Assembly (NCBI GenBank): GCA_026390735.1
Contig: JAPLFJ010000037.1
Coordinates: forward strand, 142,366 to 206,365
Reading direction: 5' to 3'
Source of the DNA: Ignavibacteriota bacterium
GTDB taxonomy: Bacteria > Bacteroidota > Ignavibacteria > Tepidaquicellales > Tepidaquicellaceae
DNA length: 64,000 bases
Every line of letters begins with the position of its first letter. The first letter of the stretch is position 1. The translations under genes and the position numbers were made by a program. The notes beneath the pieces are model-generated. The model saw only the letters and a program-made list of their open reading frames with translations, searched no databases and had not been told where the DNA came from. Shown here in pieces: positions 15,934-25,898 of the stretch.

Positions 15934-16950
15934 ATGCCATTTTTTGGAATGTTCTCGAATGATATAGCAATCGATTTAGGGACTGCTAATACTTTGATTT
16001 ATATGAAGGGAAAAGGAATCGTTCTCAATGAACCATCCATAGTTACTTTCGACGTTACAACACGCAAGATTGTTGCAATCGGTGAAGAAGCTAAAAAGAT
16101 GATGGGAAGGGTTCATAAAGAATTGAATACTATCAGGCCGATGAGAGACGGTGTTATTGCTGATTTCGAGATTGCTGAAGGAATGTTAAAAGAGTTTATT
16201 AAAAGAATTACTTCGGGTTTTATGCCTGCTAAGAGAATCGTTATTTGTGTTCCGAGCGGTATCACTGAAGTTGAAAAACGTGCCGTGAGAGACACTGCAG
16301 AAAAAGCAGGTGCAAAAGAAGTATTCCTTATTTCTGAACCTATGGCTGCTGCAATCGGTATCGGTCTTGACGTTTCTGCTCCTTTTGGAAATATGATTGT
16401 TGATATCGGCGGCGGTACGACTGAAATCGCAGTTATTGCATTGTCGGGTATTACAAACGGTGTATCAGTCAGAGTTGCCGGCGACGAACTTACTGAAGCA
16501 ATCATCAGATTCTTCAGGGCAAATCAGAATATGCTTATCGGTGAAACTACAGCTGAAAACATTAAATGTCAGGTCGGTTCCGTTATGCCGCTTGAAGAAG
16601 AAATTATTATTGAAGTGAAAGGTCGCGACCTTGTTGCGGGTGTTCCGAAACTTACTGAAGTAAGTTCTATCGAAATACGCGAAGCACTTAACGCTCCTGT
16701 TCAGCAGATGGTTGAAGCAGTGAAAGTTGCCCTCGAGAAAACTGCTCCTGAATTATCTTCTGATATTCTGGACCGTGGTATCTTCTTAACTGGTGGCGGT
16801 GCATTGCTCCAGGGACTCGATGAAAGAATCAGAGTCGAAACAGGCGTTCCTGTTTACGTTGCGGAAGAACCATTGACTGCAGTCGCAAGAGGTACAGGTA
16901 AAGTTATTGAAGATTTAAATAAATACAAAAAAGTTTTACTAAGCAGATAG
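15934..16950 (+). CDS. mreB: Rod shape-determining protein MreB
   Basis: This 338-aa bacterial actin has phosphate-1 motif DLGTANTLIY, phosphate-2 DIGGGTTEIAVIA, and the adenosine motif TGGGALLQGLDE. It polymerises under the membrane and guides peptidoglycan synthesis along the rod. It is first in mreB-mreC-mreD-mrdA-rodA-pyrF. AAGAGG lies upstream of the ATG at a usable distance. A TATTTTTG word at 15864 resembles a Bacteroidetes -7 element and may mark the operon promoter. The N-terminus MPFFGMFSND includes the amphipathic lead typical of MreB. Confidence 0.97.
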   Translation: MPFFGMFSNDIAIDLGTANTLIYMKGKGIVLNEPSIVTFDVTTRKIVAIGEEAKKMMGRVHKELNTIRPMRDGVIADFEIAEGMLKEFIKRITSGFMPAKRIVICVPSGITEVEKRAVRDTAEKAGAKEVFLISEPMAAAIGIGLDVSAPFGNMIVDIGGGTTEIAVIALSGITNGVSVRVAGDELTEAIIRFFRANQNMLIGETTAENIKCQVGSVMPLEEEIIIEVKGRDLVAGVPKLTEVSSIEIREALNAPVQQMVEAVKVALEKTAPELSSDILDRGIFLTGGGALLQGLDERIRVETGVPVYVAEEPLTAVARGTGKVIEDLNKYKKVLLSR

Positions 16951-16965
16951 AGTTAAAACTGTTTC

Positions 16966-17799
16966 TTGAAGAAATTAGGACAACTAATATTAAACATTAA
17001 GGAGTATCTTATACTCTCCGTGCTGATTGTATTCTCTTTGGCATTCTTATTTTCAAACGATAACACGCAGGTAAGGTTTCTGCGTGCTGTTGCTGTCGGT
17101 ATGTTCGGAACTGTTCAAAGTGGTATTTCTTCCATCCCGAACGTATTCGAACTTCAGCAGGAAAATAAAATGCTCAGGGAAAATAATATCAGATTGTCTA
17201 ATGAAGTTTCAGGCCTTAAAGAATCTAAACTTGAAAACATCAGATTAACAAGATCACTTTCTTTTAAGGAATCAACAGGACTCGGACTCGTTAGTGCTAA
17301 CGTGGTTAATAAATCTTTAATTCAAACCAGGAATACTATCACTCTTAACGTCGGGGAAAATGACAGCGTATATATCAATATGCCTGTTATTACCGATGCA
17401 GGACTTGTCGGCAGGATTGTCTCTACCAGCAAAAACTATTCGATTGCTCAGATACTTCTGAATAAGGATTTGCGCGTAACTGTTAAAGTCCAGCGTTCGC
17501 GTGTAGACGGTATTCTAAGTTATGACGGTGTCTCGTCTCTCACTGCAACCAATATCCCAAAAAATGCTGATGTTGTTGTCGGTGATGTGATTATAACTTC
17601 GGAGTATAGCAACCTTTTTCCATCTGGATTACCTATAGGAACGGTTACTGAAACAGGGAATCTCGATAATCTGTTCAAGAAGATTGAAATCACTCCGCTC
17701 GTTAATTTTCTCAGTCTTGAAAATGTCTTTGTTCTGAAATATCTGGTAAATAAAGAAAGATACTTCCTCGAAAAATCTTATCAGTCACCAAAGAAATGA
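16966..17799 (+). CDS. mreC: Rod shape-determining protein MreC
   Basis: This 277-aa protein has one N-terminal membrane helix (YLILSVLIVFSLAFLFS), a coiled-coil (about 65-95, FELQQENKMLRENNIRLSNEVSGLKES), then the periplasmic beta-domain with VNVGENDSVYINMPVITDAGLVGRIV-type sequence. MreC links MreB to the PBP2-RodA pair. The start is a TTG, the best match to the expected lead; no ATG is available nearby. The stop overlaps the mreD ATG (ATGA). Confidence 0.92.
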   Translation: MKKLGQLILNIKEYLILSVLIVFSLAFLFSNDNTQVRFLRAVAVGMFGTVQSGISSIPNVFELQQENKMLRENNIRLSNEVSGLKESKLENIRLTRSLSFKESTGLGLVSANVVNKSLIQTRNTITLNVGENDSVYINMPVITDAGLVGRIVSTSKNYSIAQILLNKDLRVTVKVQRSRVDGILSYDGVSSLTATNIPKNADVVVGDVIITSEYSNLFPSGLPIGTVTETGNLDNLFKKIEITPLVNFLSLENVFVLKYLVNKERYFLEKSYQSPKK

Positions 17800-18314
17800 A
17801 CATAGACTATAAATCAATAATCCGTAATGCTATACTTCTTTTTGTGCTGATTCTTGTGCAAAAATCACTCGTCTGGTTTATCTCTTTATCACAACTGAAC
17901 CTTTCTCCTGATTTAGTAATTATCGCATTGATTTATATCGGTGTCAGGGAAGGAAAAATCTCAGGTGCAGTATATGGTTTCGTAGCAGGTCTTCTGCTCG
18001 ATGTCTTAAGCGGCTCGTTCCTCGGGCTTCTGGCATTGTCATACACCGTCTCAGCTTTTATTGCAGGTTTCTTTCAGACTGAAAATGACAGATTTCTCGT
18101 CAGGTTTAATTTCATAATTGCAGTATTCGCAATCTCAATATTAAGCAATTTTATTTACTTCGGGCTGTTCTTTCAGGGAACACCGATTCTTTTCGCTAAG
18201 GTTATGCTTTTGTACATATTCCCGTCGTCTACTTATACAACTATCATAAGTCTGGTCTATACTATTTTGCCAAAAAAGAAAGGTTATGACAGGAGTTATC
18301 TAAGTGAATCGTGA
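17796..18314 (+). CDS. mreD: Rod shape-determining protein MreD
   Basis: This 172-aa integral membrane protein has about five or six hydrophobic segments and the MreD pattern LSPDLVIIALIYIGVREGKISGAVYGFVAGLLLDVLSGSFLGLLALSYTVSAF. It is part of the elongasome. Its start overlaps mreC by four bases and its end overlaps the next gene by eleven, so all are translated from one message. Confidence 0.9.
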   Translation: MNIDYKSIIRNAILLFVLILVQKSLVWFISLSQLNLSPDLVIIALIYIGVREGKISGAVYGFVAGLLLDVLSGSFLGLLALSYTVSAFIAGFFQTENDRFLVRFNFIIAVFAISILSNFIYFGLFFQGTPILFAKVMLLYIFPSSTYTTIISLVYTILPKKKGYDRSYLSES

Positions 18315-20091
18315 TTATAAGTTATACATAATCTTTGCAGTAATATTTCTTGCAGCAATTTCAATCGGAGGAAGACTAGTCCAGTTACAGATTGTTGAAC
18401 AGAAAGAATACGGAAGCGCTTCTGATAAAAACTCTATTAAGAAAATTACGGAATCACCTGCACGCGGATTAATGCTCGATAGAATGGGTAAAGTCGTTGT
18501 TGATAACAGACCTTCTTACACGCTTACTATAACTCCTTTTCAGTTTAATAAAAACCTTACTGAAGAAATTGCGGCTTTGGTTGGTATTGAAGCCGATGAT
18601 CTGAGATCAGAACTATCAAAAGCAAAAGGTACTAACAGATTCAATCCTGTTAAGATAAAACGTGATCTGGATTTTAAGACTGTTGCCTTTATCGAGGAAA
18701 ATCGCGACAGACTCAGAGGTGTCAGTTATCAGGTCGAATCTTTGCGTTCTTATCCGGTTAAATACAGGGCTTCACATATTTTTGGTTATAACAGTGAAAT
18801 AAGTGAAAAGCAGCTGTCGGAATCAACAGAGAATTTCTACCGCCAGGGTGACCTCGTTGGTACTACAGGTCTTGAAAAGTATTATGAGAAACAACTCAGA
18901 GGTGAAAAGGGAAGTAAACTTATTTCCGTTGATGTTAACGGAAAAGAAGTTGGTGCATACAATGAAGGAAAGAACGATATTAAATCCGTAAACGGTTCCG
19001 ACCTGCACACATCACTGGATTCTGATTTGCAGGAATATGCGGAAAAACTTCTCGGTAAACGCCGCGGTGCAATCATTGCCGTTGATCCCCGCACAGGTGA
19101 AATATTATGTATGGTCTCAAAACCCGATTTTGATTTGAATGTCTTCTCAGGTACGCCCGATACAAAAGAGATTGCTAAACTTTTCAACGATGTTGATAAA
19201 CCTGTCTTTAACCGCGTTACTCAGACAAGATATCCTCCGGGTTCTACATGGAAAATGATGATGGCCCTTGCTGGCCTTGGTTCAGGAAAGATTACTACAA
19301 CCAGCACTATTTCCTGCGGAGGTTCATATACTTTCGGAAACAGGACTTATGAAGACCACGGTTCCTACGGAAGTATCGGCATTTCCCGTGCTCTTGAAGT
19401 TTCTTCAAACGTATTCTTTTACAAGATGGGTGTAATGCTCGGTATCAAAGACTATCACGACTATTCGGAAATGTTTGGCTTTGGAAACCGTACAGGTATT
19501 GACCTTCCGAGTGAGACAAGAGGTCTTCTGCCCTCTGAAGATTATTTCAATAAAGTTTATGGTGTGAATAAATGGGGACAGGGTTTGATGGTTAGTCTTG
19601 GTATCGGTCAGGGTGAACTTGGTGTTTCTCCTGTGCAGATGGTTGGCTACGTTTCCGCAATCTGTATGAACGGGCAGTACAATGTTCCGCACATTGTAAG
19701 AGAAACTTATAATTCAACAACAGATCTGAAAACACTTGTAGAACTTAAGAATCATAAAATAGATTTCCCTCAGAAATATTTTGACGTTGTTAAAAAAGGT
19801 ATGTACCTTGTCGTTAACGGCTCGGGTACTGCAAAAAATGTGAAGAATTCGGAATACGTGCTTTCAGGTAAAACAGGTACTGCACAGACTACTAAAGGAA
19901 ACAATCACTCCTGGTTCGTTGGTTTTGCTCCTTACGATGAACCGAAGATTGCTATTTGTGTACTCGGTGAAAATGCAGGATGGGGTGCTCAGTTTGCTGC
20001 TCCTATAGCGGCTGCAATTATGGTGAGGTTCCTTAGCGGGAATACTGTCGATGCTTACAATGAAAATGCAGGGACGGAGGCAAGAGACTGA
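18304..20091 (+). CDS. mrdA: Penicillin-binding protein 2 (transpeptidase MrdA)
   Basis: This 595-aa class B PBP has an N-terminal membrane anchor, a dimerisation domain (SPARGLMLDRMGKVVVDNRPSYTL), and the transpeptidase domain with S314-x-x-K317 (PPGSTWKMM), an SSN motif, and KTG at 523-525 (SGKTGTAQ). It cross-links peptidoglycan during elongation with RodA. The start is a GTG eleven bases inside mreD; the frame and the lead NRDYKLYIIFAVIFLAAI support it. Confidence 0.96.
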   Translation: MNRDYKLYIIFAVIFLAAISIGGRLVQLQIVEQKEYGSASDKNSIKKITESPARGLMLDRMGKVVVDNRPSYTLTITPFQFNKNLTEEIAALVGIEADDLRSELSKAKGTNRFNPVKIKRDLDFKTVAFIEENRDRLRGVSYQVESLRSYPVKYRASHIFGYNSEISEKQLSESTENFYRQGDLVGTTGLEKYYEKQLRGEKGSKLISVDVNGKEVGAYNEGKNDIKSVNGSDLHTSLDSDLQEYAEKLLGKRRGAIIAVDPRTGEILCMVSKPDFDLNVFSGTPDTKEIAKLFNDVDKPVFNRVTQTRYPPGSTWKMMMALAGLGSGKITTTSTISCGGSYTFGNRTYEDHGSYGSIGISRALEVSSNVFFYKMGVMLGIKDYHDYSEMFGFGNRTGIDLPSETRGLLPSEDYFNKVYGVNKWGQGLMVSLGIGQGELGVSPVQMVGYVSAICMNGQYNVPHIVRETYNSTTDLKTLVELKNHKIDFPQKYFDVVKKGMYLVVNGSGTAKNVKNSEYVLSGKTGTAQTTKGNNHSWFVGFAPYDEPKIAICVLGENAGWGAQFAAPIAAAIMVRFLSGNTVDAYNENAGTEARD

Positions 20092-21320
20092 TGAATAAAA
20101 AATTCTTCGAAAGATTTGATATCACGTTGTTCCTGTCGGTAATTGCTTTAATCACAATCGGAATATTTGCAATCTTCAGCGCTACTCAAAGCAGTCCTGC
20201 AAATATGGACTATTATTTAAAACAGATGTCGTTTGCTTTAATCGGTTTGGTTATGGTTGTAGTCGTTTCATACATCCCGCCGCGTTACATTTCAAGTCTC
20301 ACTTACTACGCATACGGGCTCGCACTCGTTATGCTTGTGCTCGTTCTTTTATTCGGTAAAACAATTAACGGAAATAAAAGCTGGTTCTATGTGGGCGGAT
20401 TTGGTATTCAGCCTTCTGAATTTGCAAAGGTTGCAACGGTTCTTGCAATCGCAAATTTCTTCTACAAAGGCGAAGAAGATAACCCGAAGATTAAATTCCT
20501 CGATATACTGAAATCTTTATCCTTTGTTCTCGTTCCTGCTGTATTGATTAAACTCGAGAACGATACAGGTACTACACTCGTAATACTTTCGTTTATTATC
20601 CCTATGTTTTTCTGGGCAGGTGTTTCGCCGTTTCTTTTGTATGCAGTCGTTACTCCTGTCTTCGCAGTCGTTCTTGCATTCATAGATATTAATTATTTTA
20701 TAGTTTACGTTATCGTCGTTGCTGTTTCACTCTTTTTCTTTAAGCGGCATTGGATACCATCTGTATCCATACTTCTTCTGAATATTGTTGCTGGCTTGTC
20801 TGAAAAAATATTGTTTTCGAAACTTCAGGGTTATCAGCAGAATAGAATTAAAGCAGTGTTCGATCCTACGTCCGATCCGCTTGGTAGTGGCTACAACGTC
20901 ATTCAGTCGAAAGTTGCTATAGGCTCGGGAGGTCTGTGGGGGAAAGGATTTATGCAGGGCTCTCAGACTCAGTTGCGTTTTATTCCTGAACAATGGACTG
21001 ATTTTATATTCTGCGTTATAGGTGAGGAATTCGGTTTGTTCGGTGCATTCGTTGTAATTTTCCTTTTTCTGATAATCATTTACCGGTTACTGAATAACGC
21101 ATACTATTCAAGGAACAGATTTTTAAGTATTGCCTGCGTTGGTTTTGCTTCTTTGTTTTTCTTCCATATGTTTATTAATATGGGAATGACGATAGGAATA
21201 GCACCTGTCATCGGTATTCCTTTACCTTTCGTCAGTCACGGAGTATCTTCTTTACTCTCATTCCTGCTTATGATTGGAATAGCAATGAATACATACAGAC
21301 ATAAAGACATATTCTTATGA
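20091..21320 (+). CDS. rodA: Peptidoglycan glycosyltransferase RodA (SEDS family)
   Basis: This 409-aa polytopic protein has about ten membrane segments and the SEDS signatures GGFGIQPSEFAKVATVL, LENDTGTTLV, GSGYNVIQSKVAIGSGGLWGKGF, FIPEQWTDFIFCVIGEEFG and GMTIGIAPVIGIPLPFVSHGVSSLLS. It polymerises glycan strands with PBP2, whose gene precedes it with a one-base overlap (TGATG). Confidence 0.96.
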   Translation: MNKKFFERFDITLFLSVIALITIGIFAIFSATQSSPANMDYYLKQMSFALIGLVMVVVVSYIPPRYISSLTYYAYGLALVMLVLVLLFGKTINGNKSWFYVGGFGIQPSEFAKVATVLAIANFFYKGEEDNPKIKFLDILKSLSFVLVPAVLIKLENDTGTTLVILSFIIPMFFWAGVSPFLLYAVVTPVFAVVLAFIDINYFIVYVIVVAVSLFFFKRHWIPSVSILLLNIVAGLSEKILFSKLQGYQQNRIKAVFDPTSDPLGSGYNVIQSKVAIGSGGLWGKGFMQGSQTQLRFIPEQWTDFIFCVIGEEFGLFGAFVVIFLFLIIIYRLLNNAYYSRNRFLSIACVGFASLFFFHMFINMGMTIGIAPVIGIPLPFVSHGVSSLLSFLLMIGIAMNTYRHKDIFL

Positions 21321-22126
21321 TATACAAACGAAAACTTGCGAAAGTAATCAGGTCGTCAAAGTCTAATCTCGTTATAGGACTCGATACTGATTACGATAAA
21401 GTCCCTGCAACATATTTGCGTTATAAAAACCCTATGCTTGCGTTTAACCTTAAGATAATCGAATCTACTTACGATTACTGTGCAGGTTATAAAATAAACC
21501 TCGCGTTCTACGAAGCAGCTGGCACAAAAGGGATTGAAGCACTTGAGGAAACTGTGAAAGCAATTCCGAGAAACAGAATAAAGATATGTGACGCTAAAAG
21601 AGGGGATATAGGTAATACTTCCGAACGGTATGCAAAAGCATACCTGGATAATCTTCATTTCGATTCTATAACACTCTCTCCTTATATGGGTTATGATTCT
21701 GTTTCTCCTTTTCTGGAAAGAAAAGATAAACTTGTGTACTTATTAATAAGAACCTCAAACAAGGGGGCAGAAGATTTCCAGACTTTAAGAGTTGGTAAGA
21801 AAGAATTGCACGAAGTTATTGCTAAGAAAAGTCTTCAATGGTCTGAATCTCAGACTGGTTTTGTTATAGGGGCTAATCATTTAAAGGAAATAAAGAAATA
21901 TTCTTCTGCAAAGGAAAACATCCCTCTGCTGATTCCGGGAATAGGTGCTCAGGGAAATGACTTAAAGAATCTTATGAAGAACCTTCATAATAAACTATTC
22001 CTTATCAATGCGAGCCGTTCGATTATCTATGCAGGCGGAGTTAATGAAACTATGACTACTTATCTGCCGAAGGTTATAAGTGCAGCAAATGAACTTAACC
22101 AGCTTATTAAATCGTTCAGGAAATAG
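21317..22126 (+). CDS. pyrF: Orotidine 5'-phosphate decarboxylase (type 2)
   Basis: This 269-aa protein decarboxylates OMP to UMP. It has the type-2 architecture: GLDTDYDKVP opening, catalytic KICDAKRGDIGNTSERYAKAYL with the conserved D-x-K-x-x-D, and the phosphate-binding end LIPGIGAQGND..NASRSIIYAG. It overlaps rodA by four bases (ATGA), so pyrimidine synthesis is tied to the elongasome operon here. No other pyr gene lies near. Confidence 0.95.
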   Translation: MIYKRKLAKVIRSSKSNLVIGLDTDYDKVPATYLRYKNPMLAFNLKIIESTYDYCAGYKINLAFYEAAGTKGIEALEETVKAIPRNRIKICDAKRGDIGNTSERYAKAYLDNLHFDSITLSPYMGYDSVSPFLERKDKLVYLLIRTSNKGAEDFQTLRVGKKELHEVIAKKSLQWSESQTGFVIGANHLKEIKKYSSAKENIPLLIPGIGAQGNDLKNLMKNLHNKLFLINASRSIIYAGGVNETMTTYLPKVISAANELNQLIKSFRK

Positions 22127-22220
22127 GATTGTGATTGAATTTTAATGTTGCGAATTAATAATTTATTCTATAATTTTCATCAGGATATTTTGTAGTGAAT
22201 ATCCTATTATAAATTTAAAA

Positions 22221-22250
22221 GCCGGTCTTGTAGAGACCGGCTTTCTTGTT
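22221..22250. terminator. Bidirectional terminator between pyrF and the peroxiredoxin gene
   Basis: GCCGGTCT / AGACCGGC with loop TGTAG gives an 8-bp GC-rich stem, with T-rich sequence after it on the + strand and TTTTAAATTT after it on the minus strand. It separates two convergent genes. Confidence 0.85.
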
Positions 22251-22268
22251 ATACTGTGTTATTCTTCT

Positions 22269-22808
22269 TTAGTTTAATGTCTTTTCGCCTTTTTTCCAGC
22301 CACAAGGTGTTAGTTTTCCTGATTGCAGTGCATCGAGTACACGAACTACTTCGTCAACGTTTCTGCCGATTGATAAATCGTTTGCACATACCCATCTTAC
22401 TATTCCGTTCGGGTCTGTGATTGTTGTTACTCTGTACGCAATCTTCTCATCGCCTTCGAGTATTCCGAGTTCTTCTGCGAGTGACTTTGAAGTGTCAGCA
22501 AGAAGAGGGAATTTAAGATTGTTTAAATCAGGGTGTGCTACCATCCAGCCAAGGTGTGAAAACTCTGTGTCTGTAGATGCTCCGATAAGGTCGCAGTTTC
22601 TCGATTCGAATTCATTGAACTTTACGTCGAAGTCAACTATCTCTGTCGGGCATACGAATGTGAAATCTTTCGGATACCAGAACATTACCATCCAGCGCTT
22701 TTTTGATATGTGGTCGTTGTTTGTTATTTCTGTAAATTCTTTTCCCGGCGCAACTGAGACTGTTGCTTTCTTTTTGAACTCAGGGAATTTCTGTCCTAAA
22801 TTAACCAT
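22269..22808 (-). CDS. 2-Cys peroxiredoxin (AhpC/TSA family)
   Basis: This 179-aa protein reduces peroxides. The peroxidatic cysteine is C53 in FTFVCPTEIVDF, and the C-terminal TPCGW at C169 is placed as a resolving cysteine. The length and motifs fit AhpC-like typical 2-Cys enzymes. It converges with pyrF across a terminator and is probably monocistronic, about 110 bp from the next minus-strand gene. No AhpF/AhpD reductase is in the window. Confidence 0.93.
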   Translation of the reverse strand: MVNLGQKFPEFKKKATVSVAPGKEFTEITNNDHISKKRWMVMFWYPKDFTFVCPTEIVDFDVKFNEFESRNCDLIGASTDTEFSHLGWMVAHPDLNNLKFPLLADTSKSLAEELGILEGDEKIAYRVTTITDPNGIVRWVCANDLSIGRNVDEVVRVLDALQSGKLTPCGWKKGEKTLN

Positions 22809-22915
22809 TTTTTATTCCTTTTGATTTTTAAATTATGAAGTATAAAATGGTAACTTATTTAAGGGGAAAAAAATTCAAACCCGCAGTAAATAAATTGCGG
22901 GTTTGATTGGAATTA

Positions 22916-24049
22916 TTAGATTTGTTTGTCGTAAACCCTGTAGGTTTTGTATTTCTCTGCACCAAGATTTATGGCCGTTTGTACCATCGGTACGTTGTCT
23001 TCCAGTATCCATGAAATCTCTGCATATTTGTACCCTTTGGAATTGCCGATTTTAATCGTATTATTAATAAACACTGCTTCAATTCCTTTCCGCTGATATT
23101 CAGGTATAATTCCCATTATCATTACACGTATTCCGTCAATCTTCTTCCTGCCTGTAAGAATCTTAAAAATACCAAATGGGAATAGTTTCCCGTTTAGGTT
23201 CTTGAATATCTTATTCCAGTCGGGCATAGAAAGAGAGAATCCAACAGGCGCTCCGTTTACTTCTGCAAAGTAAACAATGTCTGAATCTACAAGTGGCTTT
23301 AAAGAAGCTGCTACAAATTTAAACTCTTCTTCAGTCATTTGCACTGATCCCCAGTTGTCAATCCATGCACTGTTATACACTTTCATAACTTTCAGCAGTT
23401 CGTTTTCGAGGTCTTTCAAAACAATCTTCCTGATTTTAATGTTATCCCTTTTAACTACAATCTCGGCGACTCTTTCAAGTTTTTGAATCGATTTCGGATT
23501 AACTTTAATCTGGTCTTCACCAAAAATATATGCATACATTTCCTTTGCCTGAATAAACCCATAGTCGAGTATTAACTTTTCGTAATACCGTGGGTTATAC
23601 ATCATCAGAAGAACGGCGGGTTTATCGTATCCGTCAACCAGCAATCCAACTTCATCATTCACTGAAAGATTTATAGGTCCGCGGATGGTATCCATTCCGT
23701 TTTCCTTGAGCCAGTTACCTGCGGCTTCGAAAAGTGCAACCGATACTTCTTTTGAATTTATGCATTCGAAATAACCGAAGAAGCCAACTTTATCATTATA
23801 CTTCTTATTATGATTGTCATTAACGACTGCTGCAATTCTTCCCACAATAGTCTTGCCGTCAAGTGCAAGAAAGAGTTTAATCCTTGCGTGTGTATAAAAC
23901 GGATTCTTAACAGTATCAAGATTTTTCCTTACATCGTAAATAATAGGCGGGACCCAGTTATCATCACCTTTGTAAATTTCCCATGGAAATTTAATGAAAC
24001 GCATTTTGTCAACGTCATTGTCAACGGCCTTAATGATTAAATCACTCAT
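22916..24049 (-). CDS. GNAT-type acyltransferase-like protein, 377 aa
   Basis: The protein has an N-terminal GNAT-like half (VDKMRFIKFPWEIYKGDDNWVPP, FLALDGKTIVGRIAAVVND) and a C-terminal half with a second GNAT signature (VRVMIMGIIPEYQRKGIEAVFINNTIKIGNSKGYKYAEISWILEDN), where the QRKGI region corresponds to the acetyl-CoA pyrophosphate loop. The acceptor is unknown. It is common in Bacteroidetes/Chlorobi genomes as a hypothetical acetyltransferase. It lies nine bp from bcp and likely shares its transcript. Confidence 0.8.
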   Translation of the reverse strand: MSDLIIKAVDNDVDKMRFIKFPWEIYKGDDNWVPPIIYDVRKNLDTVKNPFYTHARIKLFLALDGKTIVGRIAAVVNDNHNKKYNDKVGFFGYFECINSKEVSVALFEAAGNWLKENGMDTIRGPINLSVNDEVGLLVDGYDKPAVLLMMYNPRYYEKLILDYGFIQAKEMYAYIFGEDQIKVNPKSIQKLERVAEIVVKRDNIKIRKIVLKDLENELLKVMKVYNSAWIDNWGSVQMTEEEFKFVAASLKPLVDSDIVYFAEVNGAPVGFSLSMPDWNKIFKNLNGKLFPFGIFKILTGRKKIDGIRVMIMGIIPEYQRKGIEAVFINNTIKIGNSKGYKYAEISWILEDNVPMVQTAINLGAEKYKTYRVYDKQI

Positions 24050-24058
24050 GTCTCATAA

Positions 24059-24511
24059 TTAAAGTTTAGTTAAAATAGCTTCAATGTGTCCCGGAACTTT
24101 AACCTTATTCCAGATTTCCTTTATCTTGCCTTTTTCATCTATCAGTAAAGTGGTTCTTTCAATTCCCATATACTTTCTTCCGTACATACTCTTTTCTTTC
24201 CAGACTCCGTATTCCTCCAGCATCGTGGTCGATTCGTCTGAAAGTAAAGTAAATGGCAGTTCATACTTGATCTTAAACTTCTTGTGTGACTCGACACTGT
24301 CCCTGCTCACACCTATTACGACAGTTTCCTTTTTCTCAAAAACTTTAATGCTGTCTTTGAAATCGCAGGCCTCCTGAGTGCATCCCGAAGTGTCGTCTTT
24401 CGGGTAGAAATACAATACTACCTTATGCCCTTTAAGTTTCTTCAGTGTAACTTCTTTCCCGTGTTCGGAAAGTAATTTAAAATCCGGTGCTTTATCTCCG
24501 ACTTTTAACAT
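24059..24511 (-). CDS. bcp: Thiol peroxidase Bcp/PrxQ
   Basis: This 150-aa atypical 2-Cys peroxiredoxin has the peroxidatic C44 and nearby resolving C49 in DDTSGCTQEACDFKD, which marks the PrxQ class. It reduces organic peroxides with thioredoxin. It is the second peroxide-scavenging gene within 2 kb. It starts twelve bp after the ftsX stop. Confidence 0.95.
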   Translation of the reverse strand: MLKVGDKAPDFKLLSEHGKEVTLKKLKGHKVVLYFYPKDDTSGCTQEACDFKDSIKVFEKKETVVIGVSRDSVESHKKFKIKYELPFTLLSDESTTMLEEYGVWKEKSMYGRKYMGIERTTLLIDEKGKIKEIWNKVKVPGHIEAILTKL

Positions 24512-24523
24512 AATGTATATACT

Positions 24524-25396
24524 TTAATTTTGAACTTTTAAATATTTTAATACCGAAAAATAACTTCCGGCAATTCCCAGTGTCACCCCGATTAAAACTA
24601 CATATAAAACTATATCCGTTCCGAGCAATTCAAAGTGCAGGTCAGTACTCTCAAACTTGGAAACAAACACTGTAAAGAAAAGATACAGTGCTGATATGGC
24701 AAGTATACTTCCTGCCAGACCCTGAATAAATCCTTCTATTAAAAAAGGAATCATTATGAATGAACGCTTTGCGCCGAGAAGCTTAAACGTCTCTATGATT
24801 TTACTTCTCGAACTTATTATTAAACGTATTGTGTTCGATACCAGAAATATTGATGATATTGTTATGACTACCATTATAATAAGGTTTATAAACAAAAACC
24901 CTGTAGTCTTCGATTCTATGAGCTCGAGATTCTTTTCAGGAAACTGTACATCGCTTATCTGAGGTAGGTTTGTAATCTGTGCTTTAATCCTGTTTATCCT
25001 GTCAATCGTTTTGTATTCATCATAAAGATTAATCTTGTATGAAGCGGGCAGGGGATTGTAGTCGTATATGTCAAGCATGTCAGAGCCGAACTCTTCGGAA
25101 AAGATTTTTGCTGCATCATCTTTTGAAACATATACAATGTTCTTTACACCTCCAACGGCCTTTAATTTTTCCTTAAGCGTGTTAAGCTCATCTGTCTTTA
25201 TATCATCAATAAGAAATACTTCGATTTCTACTTTGTCTTTTATGTTTTTAATAATCCGGTTTGAATTTACCGTAAACAGAAAGTAAATCGCAATCAGTAT
25301 TAATGAAAGTGTGATTGTGATTACAGATGCGAATGCAGAAAGTTTTGCGTTAGCGAATCCTCTTATTGCTTCCTTATATAAATATCCAAATTTCAA
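24524..25396 (-). CDS. ftsX: Cell division protein FtsX
   Basis: This 290-aa permease has the FtsX layout: one N-terminal helix (FASVITITLSLILIAIYFLF), a periplasmic domain of about 130 residues with KVEIEVFLIDD, then three C-terminal helices including FLVSNTIRLIISSRSKIIETFKLLGAKRSFI. With FtsE it controls peptidoglycan hydrolases at the septum. No ftsE is adjacent, so the ATPase gene must lie elsewhere. Confidence 0.9.
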   Translation of the reverse strand: MKFGYLYKEAIRGFANAKLSAFASVITITLSLILIAIYFLFTVNSNRIIKNIKDKVEIEVFLIDDIKTDELNTLKEKLKAVGGVKNIVYVSKDDAAKIFSEEFGSDMLDIYDYNPLPASYKINLYDEYKTIDRINRIKAQITNLPQISDVQFPEKNLELIESKTTGFLFINLIIMVVITISSIFLVSNTIRLIISSRSKIIETFKLLGAKRSFIMIPFLIEGFIQGLAGSILAISALYLFFTVFVSKFESTDLHFELLGTDIVLYVVLIGVTLGIAGSYFSVLKYLKVQN

Positions 25397-25898
25397 ATTC
25401 CGGTAATGAGTCCTGTTTGTTTTAAAAATTTAAAATATAAGAACCTTGCCTCATACATACTTATCAAAATAAAGTATCCTGTGATAAATAAAAACATATA
25501 AACCAGTATAGTACAAGTTCCTCTCACCGGCTTATATTATACAAAAGTAATTAAAATATCTTTAAGAATATATTTTAAAAAATAGTATTCCAATAAGCAG
25601 GATAAATGAAATTACAGGGATTATAGATAAGCGATAGTATAAGAGGATGAAATATATTCCCTCAATTGATATGAAAATTAAATGTCACTTTAATGGTCAT
25701 ACTATCATCCTATACCATGACTATTTTCAATTATTAATAATTTGCAATAATCGAGTCATAAACATGATATATTATGCTTATGTAAATTCGCACAATAATC
25801 TGCCTAAAACATCAAAATGGAATAGAATATTAAGTTTAATTAACGTAAATTGTCACAATTATAAATTTATAATCATAGAAAATATTACTTTTTTGAAT
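25397..25898. other. Divergent intergenic region
   Basis: This 502-bp AT-rich spacer separates ftsX (minus) and the envelope cluster (plus). An open frame from 25647 continues into the next gene, but its first 84 codons have no protein-like composition and it lacks a signal peptide there. I see no clear promoter, dyad or RNA. Confidence 0.45.

Noticed and set aside
25647..25898. 84 extra N-terminal codons of the T9SS protein
   Set aside because: Composition is unlike protein, and the signal peptide begins at 25899.
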